Source of the DNA: Escherichia coli
Lineage (GTDB): Bacteria > Pseudomonadota > Gammaproteobacteria > Enterobacterales > Enterobacteriaceae
DNA: 64,000 bases
Direction of reading: 5' to 3'
Assembly (NCBI RefSeq): GCF_011881725.1
Contig: NZ_JAATUR010000005.1
Span: 1-64,000, forward strand
Part shown: positions 9,494-19,243 of the stretch, in pieces
Layout of the letters: the number at the start of each line of letters is the position of its first letter
How positions within the stretch are numbered: the first letter of the stretch is position 1
The notes under the pieces: generated by a model
Database searches by the model: none
What the model was told of the DNA's origin: nothing
The model's input: only the letters and a program-made list of their open reading frames with translations
Made by a program: the position numbers and the translations under genes

Positions 9494-9712
9494 ATATGCC
9501 GGCACTCGTTACGTAGTGATGGCGCAGGATTCTACCAGCTTGCGTGGTGTGAATACAGCTTTTCCGCGATAAAAATTGCAGCAAGTAGTCAGTTTCTTTC
9601 CGTGATTTGCGCCATGGCAATGAAAAGCCACTTCTTTCTGATTTCGGTACTCAATCGCCGGTTAACCTTGACCGCTGTACAAGGTATACTCGGACGATTT
9701 TCACTGTTTTGA
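9494..9712 (+). pseudogene. yaaY: yaaY frame without a normal start codon
   Basis: From 9497 to the TGA at 9710-9712 the frame is open and reads CRHSLRSDGAGFYQL at its start and LGRFSLF at its end. This matches the small hypothetical protein YaaY of K-12 (72 residues), which ends 7 bp before ribF just as here. At the K-12 start position this sequence has ATA (9494-9496) instead of ATG. The next in-frame ATG is about 40 codons later. Either YaaY is not made in this strain, or it was never a real gene and the region is simply the ribF promoter/leader. Confidence 0.45.
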
Positions 9713-9719
9713 GCCAGAC

Positions 9720-10661
9720 ATGAAGCTGATACGCGGCATACATAATCTCAGCCAGGCCCCGCAAGAAGGGTGTGTGCTGACTATTGGTAATTTCGACGGC
9801 GTGCATCGCGGTCATCGCGCGCTGTTACAAGGCTTGCAGGAAGAAGGGCGCAAGCGCAACTTACCGGTGATGGTGATGCTTTTTGAACCTCAACCACTGG
9901 AACTGTTTGCTACCGATAAAGCCCCGGCACGACTGACCCGGCTGCGGGAAAAACTGCGTTACCTTGCAGAGTGCGGCGTAGATTACGTGCTCTGTGTGCG
10001 TTTCGACAGGCGTTTCGCAGCGTTAACCGCGCAAAATTTCATCAGTGATCTTCTGGTGAAGCATTTGCGGGTAAAATTCCTCGCCGTAGGTGATGATTTC
10101 CGCTTTGGCGCTGGTCGTGAAGGCGATTTCTTGTTATTACAGAAAGCTGGCGCGGAATACGGCTTCGATATCACCAGTACGCAAACTTTTTGCGAAGGTG
10201 GCGTGCGCATCAGCAGCACCGCTGTGCGTCAGGCGCTGGCGGATGACAATCTGGCTCTGGCAGAAAGTTTACTGGGGCACCCGTTTGCCATCTCCGGGCG
10301 TGTGGTCCACGGCGATGAATTAGGGCGCACTATAGGTTTCCCGACGGCGAATGTACCGCTACGCCGTCAGGTTTCCCCGGTGAAAGGGGTTTATGCGGTG
10401 GAAGTGCTGGGCCTCGGTGAAAAGCCGTTACCCGGCGTGGCAAACATCGGAACACGCCCAACGGTTGCCGGTATTCGCCAGCAGCTGGAAGTGCATGTGT
10501 TAGATGTTGCAATGGACCTGTACGGTCGCCATATACAAGTAGTACTGCGTAAAAAAATACGCAATGAGCAGCGATTTGCGTCGCTGGACGAACTGAAAGC
10601 GCAGATTGCGCGTGATGAATTAACCGCCCGCGAATTTTTTGGGCTAACAAAACCGGCTTAA
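9720..10661 (+). CDS. ribF: RibF, bifunctional riboflavin kinase/FAD synthetase
   Basis: Makes FMN from riboflavin and ATP, then FAD from FMN. The N-terminal FMN adenylyltransferase domain (about 1-180) has the nucleotidyltransferase motif GNFDGVHRGH at residues 23-32 and ISSTAVR later. The C-terminal riboflavin kinase domain (about 185-310) has GRTIGFPTAN. It has 313 residues, as in K-12. It is the first gene of the ribF-ileS-lspA-fkpB-ispH operon, with a 42 bp gap to ileS. Confidence 0.98.
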   Translation: MKLIRGIHNLSQAPQEGCVLTIGNFDGVHRGHRALLQGLQEEGRKRNLPVMVMLFEPQPLELFATDKAPARLTRLREKLRYLAECGVDYVLCVRFDRRFAALTAQNFISDLLVKHLRVKFLAVGDDFRFGAGREGDFLLLQKAGAEYGFDITSTQTFCEGGVRISSTAVRQALADDNLALAESLLGHPFAISGRVVHGDELGRTIGFPTANVPLRRQVSPVKGVYAVEVLGLGEKPLPGVANIGTRPTVAGIRQQLEVHVLDVAMDLYGRHIQVVLRKKIRNEQRFASLDELKAQIARDELTAREFFGLTKPA

Positions 10662-10703
10662 GCCTGTTATGTAATCAAACCGAAATACGGAACCGAGAAT
10701 CTG

Positions 10704-13520
10704 ATGAGTGACTATAAATCAACCCTGAATTTGCCGGAAACAGGGTTCCCGATGCGTGGCGATCTCGCCAAGCGCGAACCGGGAATGCTGGCGCGTTGGA
10801 CTGATGATGATCTGTACGGCATCATCCGTGCGGCTAAAAAAGGCAAAAAAACCTTCATTCTGCATGATGGCCCTCCTTATGCGAATGGCAGCATTCATAT
10901 TGGTCACTCGGTTAACAAGATTCTGAAAGACATTATCGTGAAGTCCAAAGGGCTTTCCGGTTATGACTCGCCGTATGTGCCAGGTTGGGACTGCCACGGT
11001 CTGCCGATCGAGCTGAAAGTAGAGCAAGAATACGGTAAGCCGGGTGAGAAATTCACCGCCGCTGAGTTCCGCGCCAAGTGCCGCGAATACGCAGCAACCC
11101 AGGTTGACGGTCAGCGCAAAGATTTTATCCGTCTGGGCGTGCTGGGCGACTGGTCGCACCCGTACCTGACCATGGACTTCAAAACTGAAGCCAACATCAT
11201 CCGCGCACTGGGTAAAATCATCGGCAACGGTCACCTGCACAAAGGTGCGAAGCCGGTGCACTGGTGCGTTGACTGCCGTTCTGCCCTGGCAGAAGCGGAA
11301 GTTGAGTATTACGACAAAACTTCACCGTCCATCGACGTCGCTTTCCAGGCGGTCGATCAGGATGCGCTGAAAGCGAAATTTGGCGTAAGCAATGTTAATG
11401 GCCCAATTTCGCTGGTGATCTGGACCACCACGCCGTGGACGCTGCCAGCTAACCGCGCAATCTCTATTTCACCGGATTTCGACTACACGCTGGTACAGAT
11501 TGACGGTCAGGCCGTGATTCTGGCGAAAGATCTGGTTGAAAGCGTGATGCAGCGCATCGGCGTTAGCGATTACACCATCCTCGGCACGGTAAAAGGTGCG
11601 GAGCTGGAACTGCTGCGCTTTACCCATCCGTTTATGGGCTTCGACGTTCCGGCAATCCTTGGCGACCACGTTACGCTGGATGCCGGTACGGGTGCCGTTC
11701 ACACCGCGCCAGGTCATGGCCCGGACGACTATGTGATCGGTCAGAAATATGGTCTGGAAACCGCGAACCCGGTTGGCCCGGACGGTACTTATCTGCCGGG
11801 TACTTACCCGACGCTGGATGGCGTTAACGTCTTCAAAGCGAACGACATCGTCGTTGCGCTGCTACAGGAAAAAGGCGCGCTGCTGCACGTTGAGAAAATG
11901 CAGCACAGCTATCCGTGCTGCTGGCGTCATAAAACGCCGATCATCTTCCGCGCCACGCCGCAGTGGTTCGTTAGCATGGATCAAAAAGGTCTGCGCGCGC
12001 AGTCTCTGAAAGAGATCAAAGGCGTGCAGTGGATCCCTGACTGGGGCCAGGCGCGTATTGAATCGATGGTCGCTAACCGTCCTGACTGGTGTATCTCCCG
12101 TCAGCGTACCTGGGGCGTGCCGATGTCACTGTTCGTGCACAAAGACACTGAAGAGCTGCATCCGCGTACTCTCGAACTGATGGAAGAAGTGGCAAAACGC
12201 GTTGAAGTTGACGGCATCCAGGCTTGGTGGGATCTCGATGCGAAAGAGATCCTCGGCGACGAAGCCGACCAGTATGTGAAAGTGCCGGATACGCTGGACG
12301 TATGGTTTGACTCCGGATCTACCCATTCTTCTGTTGTTGACGTGCGTCCGGAATTTGCCGGTCACGCTGCGGACATGTACCTGGAAGGCTCTGACCAACA
12401 CCGTGGCTGGTTCATGTCTTCTTTGATGATTTCCACCGCGATGAAAGGCAAAGCGCCGTATCGTCAGGTGTTGACCCACGGCTTTACCGTAGATGGTCAG
12501 GGTCGCAAGATGTCCAAATCCATCGGCAACACCGTTTCGCCGCAGGACGTGATGAACAAACTGGGCGCGGATATTCTGCGTCTGTGGGTGGCATCCACTG
12601 ACTACACCGGTGAAATGGCCGTTTCTGACGAGATCCTGAAACGTGCTGCCGACAGCTATCGTCGTATCCGTAACACCGCACGCTTCCTGCTGGCAAACCT
12701 GAACGGTTTCGACCCGGCAAAAGATATGGTGAAACCGGAAGAGATGGTGGTACTGGATCGCTGGGCCGTAGGTTGTGCGAAAGCGGCACAGGAAGACATC
12801 CTCAAGGCGTACGAAGCGTACGATTTCCACGAAGTGGTACAGCGTCTGATGCGCTTCTGTTCCGTTGAGATGGGCTCCTTCTACCTCGACATCATCAAAG
12901 ACCGCCAGTACACCGCCAAAGCGGACAGCGTGGCGCGTCGTAGCTGCCAGACTGCGCTGTATCACATCGCAGAAGCGCTGGTTCGCTGGATGGCGCCGAT
13001 CCTCTCCTTCACCGCTGATGAAGTGTGGGGCTACCTGCCGGGCGAACGTGAAAAATACGTCTTCACTGGCGAGTGGTACGAAGGTCTGTTTGGTCTGGCA
13101 GACAGCGAAGCGATGAACGATGCGTTCTGGGACGAGCTGTTGAAAGTGCGTGGCGAAGTGAACAAAGTCATTGAGCAAGCGCGTGCCGACAAGAAAGTGG
13201 GCGGCTCGCTGGAAGCTGCAGTGACCCTGTACGCAGAACCGGAACTGGCGGCGAAACTGACCGCGCTGGGCGATGAATTACGATTTGTCCTGTTGACCTC
13301 CGGCGCTACCGTTGCAGACTATAACGATGCACCTGCTGATGCTCAGCAGAGCGAAGTACTCAAAGGGCTGAAAGTCGCGCTGAGTAAAGCCGAAGGTGAG
13401 AAGTGCCCACGCTGCTGGCACTACACCCAGGATGTCGGCAAGGTGGCGGAACACGCAGAAATCTGCGGCCGCTGTGTCAGCAACGTCGCCGGTGACGGCG
13501 AAAAACGTAAGTTTGCCTGA
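10704..13520 (+). CDS. ileS: Isoleucyl-tRNA synthetase
   Basis: Class I aminoacyl-tRNA synthetase that charges tRNA-Ile and edits Val-tRNA-Ile. The 938-residue protein has the HIGH-type motif in [12 protein letters not shown] (about 57-68), an inserted editing domain with [11 protein letters not shown], the KMSKS loop near residue 602 ([10 protein letters not shown]), and a C-terminal zinc site with CPRCW and CGRC. Its stop codon overlaps the lspA start by one base (TGATG), indicating translational coupling. Confidence 0.99.
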   Translation: MSDYKSTLNLPETGFPMRGDLAKREPGMLARWTDDDLYGIIRAAKKGKKTFILHDGPPYANGSIHIGHSVNKILKDIIVKSKGLSGYDSPYVPGWDCHGLPIELKVEQEYGKPGEKFTAAEFRAKCREYAATQVDGQRKDFIRLGVLGDWSHPYLTMDFKTEANIIRALGKIIGNGHLHKGAKPVHWCVDCRSALAEAEVEYYDKTSPSIDVAFQAVDQDALKAKFGVSNVNGPISLVIWTTTPWTLPANRAISISPDFDYTLVQIDGQAVILAKDLVESVMQRIGVSDYTILGTVKGAELELLRFTHPFMGFDVPAILGDHVTLDAGTGAVHTAPGHGPDDYVIGQKYGLETANPVGPDGTYLPGTYPTLDGVNVFKANDIVVALLQEKGALLHVEKMQHSYPCCWRHKTPIIFRATPQWFVSMDQKGLRAQSLKEIKGVQWIPDWGQARIESMVANRPDWCISRQRTWGVPMSLFVHKDTEELHPRTLELMEEVAKRVEVDGIQAWWDLDAKEILGDEADQYVKVPDTLDVWFDSGSTHSSVVDVRPEFAGHAADMYLEGSDQHRGWFMSSLMISTAMKGKAPYRQVLTHGFTVDGQGRKMSKSIGNTVSPQDVMNKLGADILRLWVASTDYTGEMAVSDEILKRAADSYRRIRNTARFLLANLNGFDPAKDMVKPEEMVVLDRWAVGCAKAAQEDILKAYEAYDFHEVVQRLMRFCSVEMGSFYLDIIKDRQYTAKADSVARRSCQTALYHIAEALVRWMAPILSFTADEVWGYLPGEREKYVFTGEWYEGLFGLADSEAMNDAFWDELLKVRGEVNKVIEQARADKKVGGSLEAAVTLYAEPELAAKLTALGDELRFVLLTSGATVADYNDAPADAQQSEVLKGLKVALSKAEGEKCPRCWHYTQDVGKVAEHAEICGRCVSNVAGDGEKRKFA

Positions 13521-14014
13521 TGAGTCAATCGATCTGTTCAACAGGGCTACGCTGGTTGTGGCTGGTGGTAGTCGTGCTGATTATCGATCTGGGCAGCAAA
13601 TACCTGATCCTCCAGAACTTTGCTCTGGGGGATACGGTCCCGCTGTTCCCGTCGCTTAATCTGCATTATGCGCGTAACTATGGCGCAGCCTTTAGTTTTC
13701 TTGCCGATAGCGGCGGCTGGCAGCGTTGGTTCTTTGCCGGTATTGCGATTGGTATTAGCGTGATCCTTGTGGTGATGATGTATCGCTCGAAGGCCACGCA
13801 GAAGCTAAACAATATCGCTTACGCGCTGATTATTGGCGGCGCACTGGGCAACCTGTTCGACCGCCTGTGGCATGGCTTCGTTGTCGATATGATCGACTTC
13901 TACGTCGGCGATTGGCACTTCGCCACCTTCAACCTCGCCGATACTGCCATCTGTGTCGGTGCGGCATTGATTGTGCTGGAAGGTTTTTTACCTTCTAAAG
14001 CGAAAAAACAATAA
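13520..14014 (+). CDS. lspA: Lipoprotein signal peptidase (signal peptidase II)
   Basis: Inner-membrane aspartyl protease that cleaves the signal peptide of prolipoproteins after diacylglyceryl transfer; target of globomycin. It has 164 residues, four predicted transmembrane helices, and the two conserved active-site Asp regions GNLFDR and FNLADTAI. It overlaps the end of ileS by one base. A REP pair follows in the gap to fkpB. Confidence 0.98.
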   Translation: MSQSICSTGLRWLWLVVVVLIIDLGSKYLILQNFALGDTVPLFPSLNLHYARNYGAAFSFLADSGGWQRWFFAGIAIGISVILVVMMYRSKATQKLNNIAYALIIGGALGNLFDRLWHGFVVDMIDFYVGDWHFATFNLADTAICVGAALIVLEGFLPSKAKKQ

Positions 14015-14019
14015 TAAAC

Positions 14020-14094
14020 CCTGCCGGATGCGATGCTAAAGCATCTTATCCGGCCTACAGATTGCTGCGAAATCGTAGGCCGCATCCGGCAAAA
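14020..14094. repeat. REP pair (BIME) between lspA and fkpB
   Basis: Two inverted REP units: GCCGGATGCGATGC...TTATCCGGCCTAC at about 14023-14058 and the inverted GTAGGCCGCATCCGGC at 14075-14090. They sit inside the ribF-ispH operon and may act as 3' mRNA stabilisers or sites for IHF/gyrase, as known for REP elements. Confidence 0.85.
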
Positions 14095-14120
14095 ACCTCA
14101 AAATACAAGAGCAAACCTGC

Positions 14121-14570
14121 ATGTCTGAATCTGTACAGAGCAATAGCGCCGTCCTGGTGCATTTCACGCTAAAACTCGACGATGGCACCACCGCCGAGTC
14201 CACCCGTAACAACGGTAAACCGGCGCTGTTCCGGCTTGGTGATGCTTCCCTGTCTGAAGGTCTGGAGCAACACCTGCTGGGGCTGAAAGTGGGCGACAAA
14301 ACTACTTTCTCGCTGGAGCCAGATGCGGCGTTTGGCGTACCGTCACCGGACCTGATTCAGTACTTCTCCCGCCGTGAATTTATGGATGCAGGCGAGCCAG
14401 AAATTGGTGCAATAATGCTTTTTACCGCAATGGATGGCAGTGAGATGCCAGGCGTGATCCGCGAAATTAACGGCGACTCCATTACCGTTGATTTCAACCA
14501 TCCGCTGGCCGGGCAGACCGTTCATTTTGATATTGAAGTGCTGGAAATCGATCCGGCACTGGAGGCGTAA
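14121..14570 (+). CDS. fkpB: FkpB (SlpA), FKBP-type peptidyl-prolyl isomerase
   Basis: 149-residue cytoplasmic prolyl isomerase and chaperone of the SlyD-like FKBP class. The FKBP fold is split by an insert-in-flap domain (about residues 70-125) that includes [16 protein letters not shown] and [10 protein letters not shown]. It lacks the His-rich metal-binding tail of SlyD. One base separates its stop from the ispH start, so the two are probably translationally coupled. Confidence 0.96.
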
Positions 14571-14571
14571 C

Positions 14572-15522
14572 ATGCAGATCCTGTTGGCCAACCCACGTGG
14601 TTTTTGTGCCGGGGTAGACCGCGCTATCAGCATTGTGGAAAACGCGCTGGCCATTTACGGCGCACCGATTTATGTCCGCCACGAAGTGGTTCATAACCGC
14701 TACGTAGTCGATAGCTTGCGCGAGCGTGGGGCTATTTTTATTGAGCAGATCAGCGAAGTGCCGGACGGCGCGATTTTGATCTTCTCTGCACATGGTGTTT
14801 CTCAGGCAGTACGCAACGAAGCGAAAAGTCGCGATTTAACGGTATTCGACGCGACCTGTCCGCTGGTGACCAAAGTGCATATGGAAGTTGCCCGCGCCAG
14901 CCGCCGTGGTGAAGAGTCGATTCTTATCGGCCACGCCGGGCATCCGGAAGTGGAAGGTACGATGGGCCAGTACAGCAACCCGGAAGGGGGAATGTATCTG
15001 GTTGAATCGCCAGACGACGTGTGGAAACTGACGGTCAAAAACGAAGAGAAGATCTCCTTTATGACCCAAACCACGCTGTCGGTGGATGACACGTCTGATG
15101 TGATCGACGCGCTGCGTAAACGCTTCCCGAAAATCGTCGGGCCGCGCAAAGATGATATCTGCTATGCCACCACTAACCGCCAGGAGGCAGTACGTGCTCT
15201 GGCAGAGCAGGCGGAAGTTGTACTGGTGGTCGGGTCGAAAAACTCCTCCAACTCCAACCGTCTGGCGGAACTGGCGCAGCGTATGGGCAAACGGGCATTT
15301 TTGATTGACGATGCGAAAGATATCCAGGAAGAGTGGGTGAAAGATGTGAACTGCGTAGGTGTGACTGCGGGCGCATCCGCTCCGGATATTCTGGTACAGA
15401 ATGTGGTTGCACGTTTGCAGCAGCTTGGTGGCGGTGAAGCCATCCCGCTGGAAGGCCGCGAAGAAAATATCGTTTTCGAAGTTCCAAAAGAATTGCGTAT
15501 GGATATTCGTGAAGTCGATTAA
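14572..15522 (+). CDS. ispH: IspH, HMBPP reductase of isoprenoid synthesis
   Basis: [4Fe-4S] enzyme making IPP and DMAPP from HMBPP, the last step of the MEP pathway. It has 316 residues from the ATG at 14572; a longer in-frame extension back to 14488 overlaps fkpB and is rejected. Cluster ligands are Cys12 (NPRGFCAG), Cys96 (DATCPLV) and Cys197 (CYATTNRQ). It is the last gene of the operon and is essential in E. coli. Confidence 0.98.
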   Translation: MQILLANPRGFCAGVDRAISIVENALAIYGAPIYVRHEVVHNRYVVDSLRERGAIFIEQISEVPDGAILIFSAHGVSQAVRNEAKSRDLTVFDATCPLVTKVHMEVARASRRGEESILIGHAGHPEVEGTMGQYSNPEGGMYLVESPDDVWKLTVKNEEKISFMTQTTLSVDDTSDVIDALRKRFPKIVGPRKDDICYATTNRQEAVRALAEQAEVVLVVGSKNSSNSNRLAELAQRMGKRAFLIDDAKDIQEEWVKDVNCVGVTAGASAPDILVQNVVARLQQLGGGEAIPLEGREENIVFEVPKELRMDIREVD

Positions 15523-15587
15523 GTCATTAGCAACCTAAGTTATGCGAAAATGCCGGTCTTGTTACCGGCATTTTTTATGGAGAAAAC

Positions 15588-16502
15588 ATGCGTTTGCCAA
15601 TTTTTTTAGATACCGATCCCGGTATCGACGATGCCGTCGCCATTGCCGCCGCGATTTTTGCCCCCGAACTTGACCTGCAACTGATGACCACTGTCGCTGG
15701 CAATGTCTCGGTGGAAAAAACTACCCGTAACGCCCTGCAACTGCTGCATTTCTGGAATGTCGATATTCCACTTGCTCAGGGAGCTGCCGTGCCGCTGGTA
15801 CGCGCACCGCGTAACGCAGCATCTGTGCACGGTGAATCCGGAATGGCTGGCTACGACTTTGTTGAACACAACAAAAGCCCGCTGGATAAACCGGCATTTC
15901 TGGCTATACGTGATGCGTTAATGTGCGCGCCAGAACCGATGACGTTGGTGGCAATCGGCCCGTTGACCAATATTGCGTTGTTACTTTCACAATGTCCTGA
16001 ATGCAAACCACATATTCGCCGACTGGTGATCATGGGCGGTTCTGCCGGACGCGGCAACTGTACGCCAAACGCTGAGTTTAATATTGCAGCCGATCCGGAA
16101 GCGGCTGCATGTGTCTTCCGCAGTGGTATTGAAATCGTCATGTGTGGTCTGGATGTTACTAATCAGGCGATATTAACCCCTGACTATCTCGCCATGTTGC
16201 CGGAGTTGAATCGCACCGGGAAAATGTTGCACGCCTTGTTTAGCCACTACCGTAGCGGCAGTATGCAAAGCGGTCTGCGAATGCACGACCTCTGCGCCAT
16301 CGCCTGGCTGGTGCGCCCGGACTTGTTCACTCTCAAACCGTGTTTTGTGGCGGTGGAAACTCAGGGTGAATTTACCTCCGGCACCACGGTGGTAGATATC
16401 GATGGCTGCCTGGGTAAACCTGCAAATGTACAGGTGGCGCTGGATCTGGATGTGAAAGGTTTCCAGCAATGGGTAGCGGAAGTGCTGGCCCTGGCGAACT
16501 AA
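15588..16502 (+). CDS. rihC: RihC, ribonucleoside hydrolase
   Basis: Hydrolyses purine and pyrimidine ribonucleosides to base and ribose. The 304-residue protein has the inosine-uridine nucleoside hydrolase signature DTDPGIDDA at residues 8-16, whose aspartates bind the catalytic Ca2+, and the NPNAEFN-like stretch [14 protein letters not shown] near 165. It is transcribed alone. In K-12 it is followed directly by dapB; here about 7.5 kb of extra genes start right after it. Confidence 0.97.
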   Translation: MRLPIFLDTDPGIDDAVAIAAAIFAPELDLQLMTTVAGNVSVEKTTRNALQLLHFWNVDIPLAQGAAVPLVRAPRNAASVHGESGMAGYDFVEHNKSPLDKPAFLAIRDALMCAPEPMTLVAIGPLTNIALLLSQCPECKPHIRRLVIMGGSAGRGNCTPNAEFNIAADPEAAACVFRSGIEIVMCGLDVTNQAILTPDYLAMLPELNRTGKMLHALFSHYRSGSMQSGLRMHDLCAIAWLVRPDLFTLKPCFVAVETQGEFTSGTTVVDIDGCLGKPANVQVALDLDVKGFQQWVAEVLALAN

Positions 16503-16524
16503 TGATTTAACAGGGATGTGCTCA

Positions 16525-16890
16525 ATGACATATGGAGAGGCGTGGTTGAAAGGATGGCAACACATTTTCGATTATAAAGGTGTCGCCACCCGTTTTGAGT
16601 TCTGGTCGTTTATTAGCGGAAGTGCAGTTATCAGCCTGCTGCCGCTTATATTCTGGTGGTTGTCGACAACAATGGACCGTGATTACGGTGTTTTCATATT
16701 TTTCGCGCTACCTCTTTCTGGTCTGTTGGCATTGATTTTTGCCGTTCCGGCGATGGCATTGGGCTTTAGACGGATGCATGACATCGGGTATCCTGGCTGG
16801 TGGTTTGCTATCGGTGTCTTACTTCCCTATGTGGGGATTATTCTTTTTGTGCTTTGCTGCTTGCCATCAAAACCAGAGAAAATGCATTGA
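16525..16890 (+). CDS. DUF805 inner-membrane protein
   Basis: 121-residue DUF805-family membrane protein of unknown function. It begins with the typical motif (W)xxxF-DYKGVATRFEFW, has three or four hydrophobic segments and carries the family motif RRMHDIGYPGWW near residue 85-97. I prefer the ATG at 16525, because AGGG at 16512-16515 is well spaced from it; the ATG at 16516 is too close to that site. It is the first gene of the accessory insertion after rihC and is not obviously tied to the sugar genes. E. coli carries other paralogues such as YhaH. Confidence 0.85.
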   Translation: MTYGEAWLKGWQHIFDYKGVATRFEFWSFISGSAVISLLPLIFWWLSTTMDRDYGVFIFFALPLSGLLALIFAVPAMALGFRRMHDIGYPGWWFAIGVLLPYVGIILFVLCCLPSKPEKMH

Positions 16891-16895
16891 TTAAT

Positions 16896-16920
16896 CCTGA
16901 CACGGTCGGCCCGTGTCAGG
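16896..16920 (+). terminator. Hairpin after the DUF805 gene
   Basis: CCTGACACGG at 16896-16905 and CCGTGTCAGG at 16911-16920 form a perfect 10 bp stem with a TCGGC loop just after the DUF805 stop codon. No U tract follows. It probably ends the upstream transcript and separates it from the next operon. Confidence 0.55.
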
Positions 16921-16987
16921 AGACGCGATACGTATTGGCTCCATTAAAGTTGTGACGAAGTCAGCGAAACAACTTCGTATCGTATAG

Positions 16988-17003
16988 GGTTAATCGATTA
17001 ATC
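16988..17003. promoter_or_regulatory. Putative LacI-family operator before the isomerase operon
   Basis: GGTTAATCGATTAATC is a 16 bp near-perfect palindrome. Its exact reverse complement occurs at 22763-22778 before the PTS operon. A possible -10, TATGCT at 17007-17012, lies directly next to it, so repressor bound here would block the promoter. Assignment to the product of 22923-23930 is inference. Confidence 0.7.
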
Positions 17004-17045
17004 TGCTATGCTTTCAGTGTTGTTCTCCTCGGGCCGGAGATACAT

Positions 17046-17609
17046 ATGAAACCTTCTTTTATCCAGCCACCACGGTTGTTGTGGGAAAGCGGCGCTTTTT
17101 CCTCTACTCCTCTTGTCCAAAAATCAACCTGTGTTCAGGATTTGCCGGGCATTTTTTCTGACGAACGCGCCAGGCATGCATTACCTGCCGACCAGGTCGT
17201 GTATTGCGTTGAAATGATTGATAGCTCTCCTGTTGAAGGTGAGTTCTATACCGGTGTTACGCACCTTAATCCGGGAAAAGTCGGTAACGAGTTTTTCATG
17301 ACCAGAGGCCATTTTCATGCGCGGCGGGAACAGGGTGAAGTTTACTTTGGCTTGCGCGGTCGCGGTCTGCTGTTATTGCAAAACGAAGCGGATGAAGCTC
17401 GTCTGGAAGAGGTGTTTCCCGGTTCAGTGCATATTATTCCGGGATTTACCGCCCATCGCTTAATTAATACTGGAGATGAAACCCTTTCTGCACTGGCGGT
17501 ATGGCCGGGTGTGGCAGGGCATGATTATGCGGCATTACCGCAGGGCTTTGCACTACGCGTGGTTGAGGAAAATGGCGAGATCATGGCAAAAGAGGTGCAG
17601 AATGGCTGA
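17046..17609 (+). CDS. Cupin-type (archaeal-like) phosphoglucose isomerase family protein
   Basis: 187-residue protein of the cupin GPI family (the metal-dependent phosphoglucose isomerases best known from Archaea). The metal ligands line up with those of the Pyrococcus enzyme: His89 and His91 in RGHFHA, Glu98 in EQGEVYFGL, His137 in FTAHRLIN. It probably interconverts aldose- and ketose-phosphates in the cytoplasm. It is first in a two-gene operon, overlapping the next gene by 8 bp, with a GGAGA ribosome site and an operator upstream. The true substrate is unknown; E. coli already has an unrelated Pgi. Confidence 0.85.
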   Translation: MKPSFIQPPRLLWESGAFSSTPLVQKSTCVQDLPGIFSDERARHALPADQVVYCVEMIDSSPVEGEFYTGVTHLNPGKVGNEFFMTRGHFHARREQGEVYFGLRGRGLLLLQNEADEARLEEVFPGSVHIIPGFTAHRLINTGDETLSALAVWPGVAGHDYAALPQGFALRVVEENGEIMAKEVQNG

Positions 17610-18384
17610 TTCCCGACAGAGCTACGGCCTGGACATGGCGATTCATCACCAGCCGCTGGGGTTTAGCTATGGTGAAGATGTTACCGGGCCGATGCCTGAA
17701 ATTCGTCATCTCAACGACATCCGTGCTTCTCTGCGTGATCCTGACTGTAATGGGCCAGAAGACGTTTATGCCATTGCGATGGATGTGGCGCGGATGCAGG
17801 ATCGTGAAGAACTGAATAAGCGCATGCTGCTGTTTGGTGTTGTCACCTACGCGGCGGGCAGACTGGGTGAAGAACCCATTCGCAGTCAGGGGCATATCCA
17901 CCGCATCAGCCAGCACAGCGGCTGGTCGCCGCCGGAGCTTTATGAGATCTGGCAGGGGAAAGCGATTATTTATATGCAGGAATATGTTGATGACGATCCT
18001 GGTCGCTGCTTTGCCGTGATAGCAGGTCCAGGTGAAAAGGTGTTAGTGCCGCCAGGCTGGGGGCACGCGACGATTTCGGCAGATCCCAATACACCTTTAA
18101 CCTTTGGAGCCTGGTGCGATCGGGAGTACGGTTTTGAGTATGAGGCGGTACGGGCGCATAAAGGTCTGGCGTGGTATCCATTGTTGCAGGGCAACAATAT
18201 TATCTGGCAGCACAACTCAAGCTATATTCCGGGGCGCTTACAGGTGGTCACGGCGCGGGAATATCCGGAGTTTAGCATTACTGGCGCGCCGGTTTATCAG
18301 CAATTTATTGGCGATCCGGCACGTTTTCAGTTTATTTCGCGACCAGAAAAAGTCGCTGAATTGTGGCAGAATTTCCATCCATAA
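17602..18384 (+). CDS. Second cupin GPI-family protein, probable sugar-phosphate isomerase
   Basis: 260 residues from the ATG at 17602, which has AGAGGTG upstream and overlaps the previous stop; the longer frame from 17476 is rejected. A cupin core carries possible metal ligands His98 and His100 (GHIH), Glu112 (PELYEIWQG) and His155 (PPGWGHAT), the same spacing pattern as the upstream gene. About 80 extra N-terminal residues and a ~100-residue C-terminal tail distinguish it. It is a diverged relative rather than a recent duplicate. It may be a subunit partner or act on a different intermediate (inference). Confidence 0.78.
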   Translation: MADSRQSYGLDMAIHHQPLGFSYGEDVTGPMPEIRHLNDIRASLRDPDCNGPEDVYAIAMDVARMQDREELNKRMLLFGVVTYAAGRLGEEPIRSQGHIHRISQHSGWSPPELYEIWQGKAIIYMQEYVDDDPGRCFAVIAGPGEKVLVPPGWGHATISADPNTPLTFGAWCDREYGFEYEAVRAHKGLAWYPLLQGNNIIWQHNSSYIPGRLQVVTAREYPEFSITGAPVYQQFIGDPARFQFISRPEKVAELWQNFHP

Positions 18385-18424
18385 AAAGCCGGGGGCAGAC
18401 TGCCCCCCGGTATTTCTATTCTGC

Positions 18425-19243
18425 TTAACCGGCAAATAAACCACTCGCCACACCGATTGCCGCAAGGATAAGCAACAGTACCATTGCTTTAACTGGCGAG
18501 ACACCGCGTTTGGCCATCAAATACCAGGTGCCGAGCACTACAACCAGCGGCAGCAGTTGCGGAAAAATACCATCCAGCATTTGCTGAACATGAATGTTCA
18601 CTCCGTCTTTAGTGATAAATTCCAGCCCGGTTCCCAACTTGACATAGCTTGCCGCCACGCCCCCCATCACAAACACCCCTAACAACGACAAGGCTTCGCG
18701 TAATTTCGTCGATTTACTGCTCACCAGCATCTCAACCGAACCGGAGCCCATCTTGTAGCCTTTCAGGAACAGAAACCACGATCCGGGGATAATGATCGCC
18801 AGCCAGGCAACGGTATAAAACAGCGGGCCAAGAATATTACCGCCAGCCGCCAGAGCCATCCCAATGCTGAGCAGGATAGGAATCAACATGCCGGGGAGCA
18901 TCGAATCACCGATACCGGCAATCGGCCCCATCAGCCCCACTTTCAGCGTATTGATGGTTTCACCGTCAATCGGTTCACCATTGGCTTTTTTCTCTTCCAG
19001 ACCCAGCGCCATGCCATTTACAATCGCTCCGAGCTGAGGTTCAGTATTGTAAAAAGAGGCATGGCGACGAAGCATTTCAGTACGCTGTACGGCGTCAGGA
19101 TAGAGTTTTTTCGCCACTGGCAGCATGCTGAGACAAAAGCCGAACGACTGAAGCCGTTCAAAACTCATTGATGACAGGTTATGCATCATCCACGCTCGCC
19201 AGCAGCGGCGGAGATCTTTTCGGTCGAGTTTACGCGCTTTCAT
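18425..19243 (-). CDS. Mannose-family PTS EIID component
   Basis: 272-residue EIID membrane component of a mannose/fructose/sorbose-type phosphotransferase system. The family start is visible (LDRKDLRRCWRAWMMHNLSS), followed by motifs such as LVMALG-like MALGLEEKKANGEPID and GLMGPIAGIGDSM (Gly-rich). One or two hydrophobic helices lie at the C-terminus. It overlaps the EIIC gene by one base. It is last in the five-gene operon and converges on the isomerase operon, 40 bp away. Confidence 0.92.
   Translation of the reverse strand: MKARKLDRKDLRRCWRAWMMHNLSSMSFERLQSFGFCLSMLPVAKKLYPDAVQRTEMLRRHASFYNTEPQLGAIVNGMALGLEEKKANGEPIDGETINTLKVGLMGPIAGIGDSMLPGMLIPILLSIGMALAAGGNILGPLFYTVAWLAIIIPGSWFLFLKGYKMGSGSVEMLVSSKSTKLREALSLLGVFVMGGVAASYVKLGTGLEFITKDGVNIHVQQMLDGIFPQLLPLVVVLGTWYLMAKRGVSPVKAMVLLLILAAIGVASGLFAG

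Noticed and set aside
12126..13178. 350-codon minus-strand frame opposite ileS
   Set aside because: Shadow frame fully inside ileS, His/Arg/Phe-rich, no promoter or family match.
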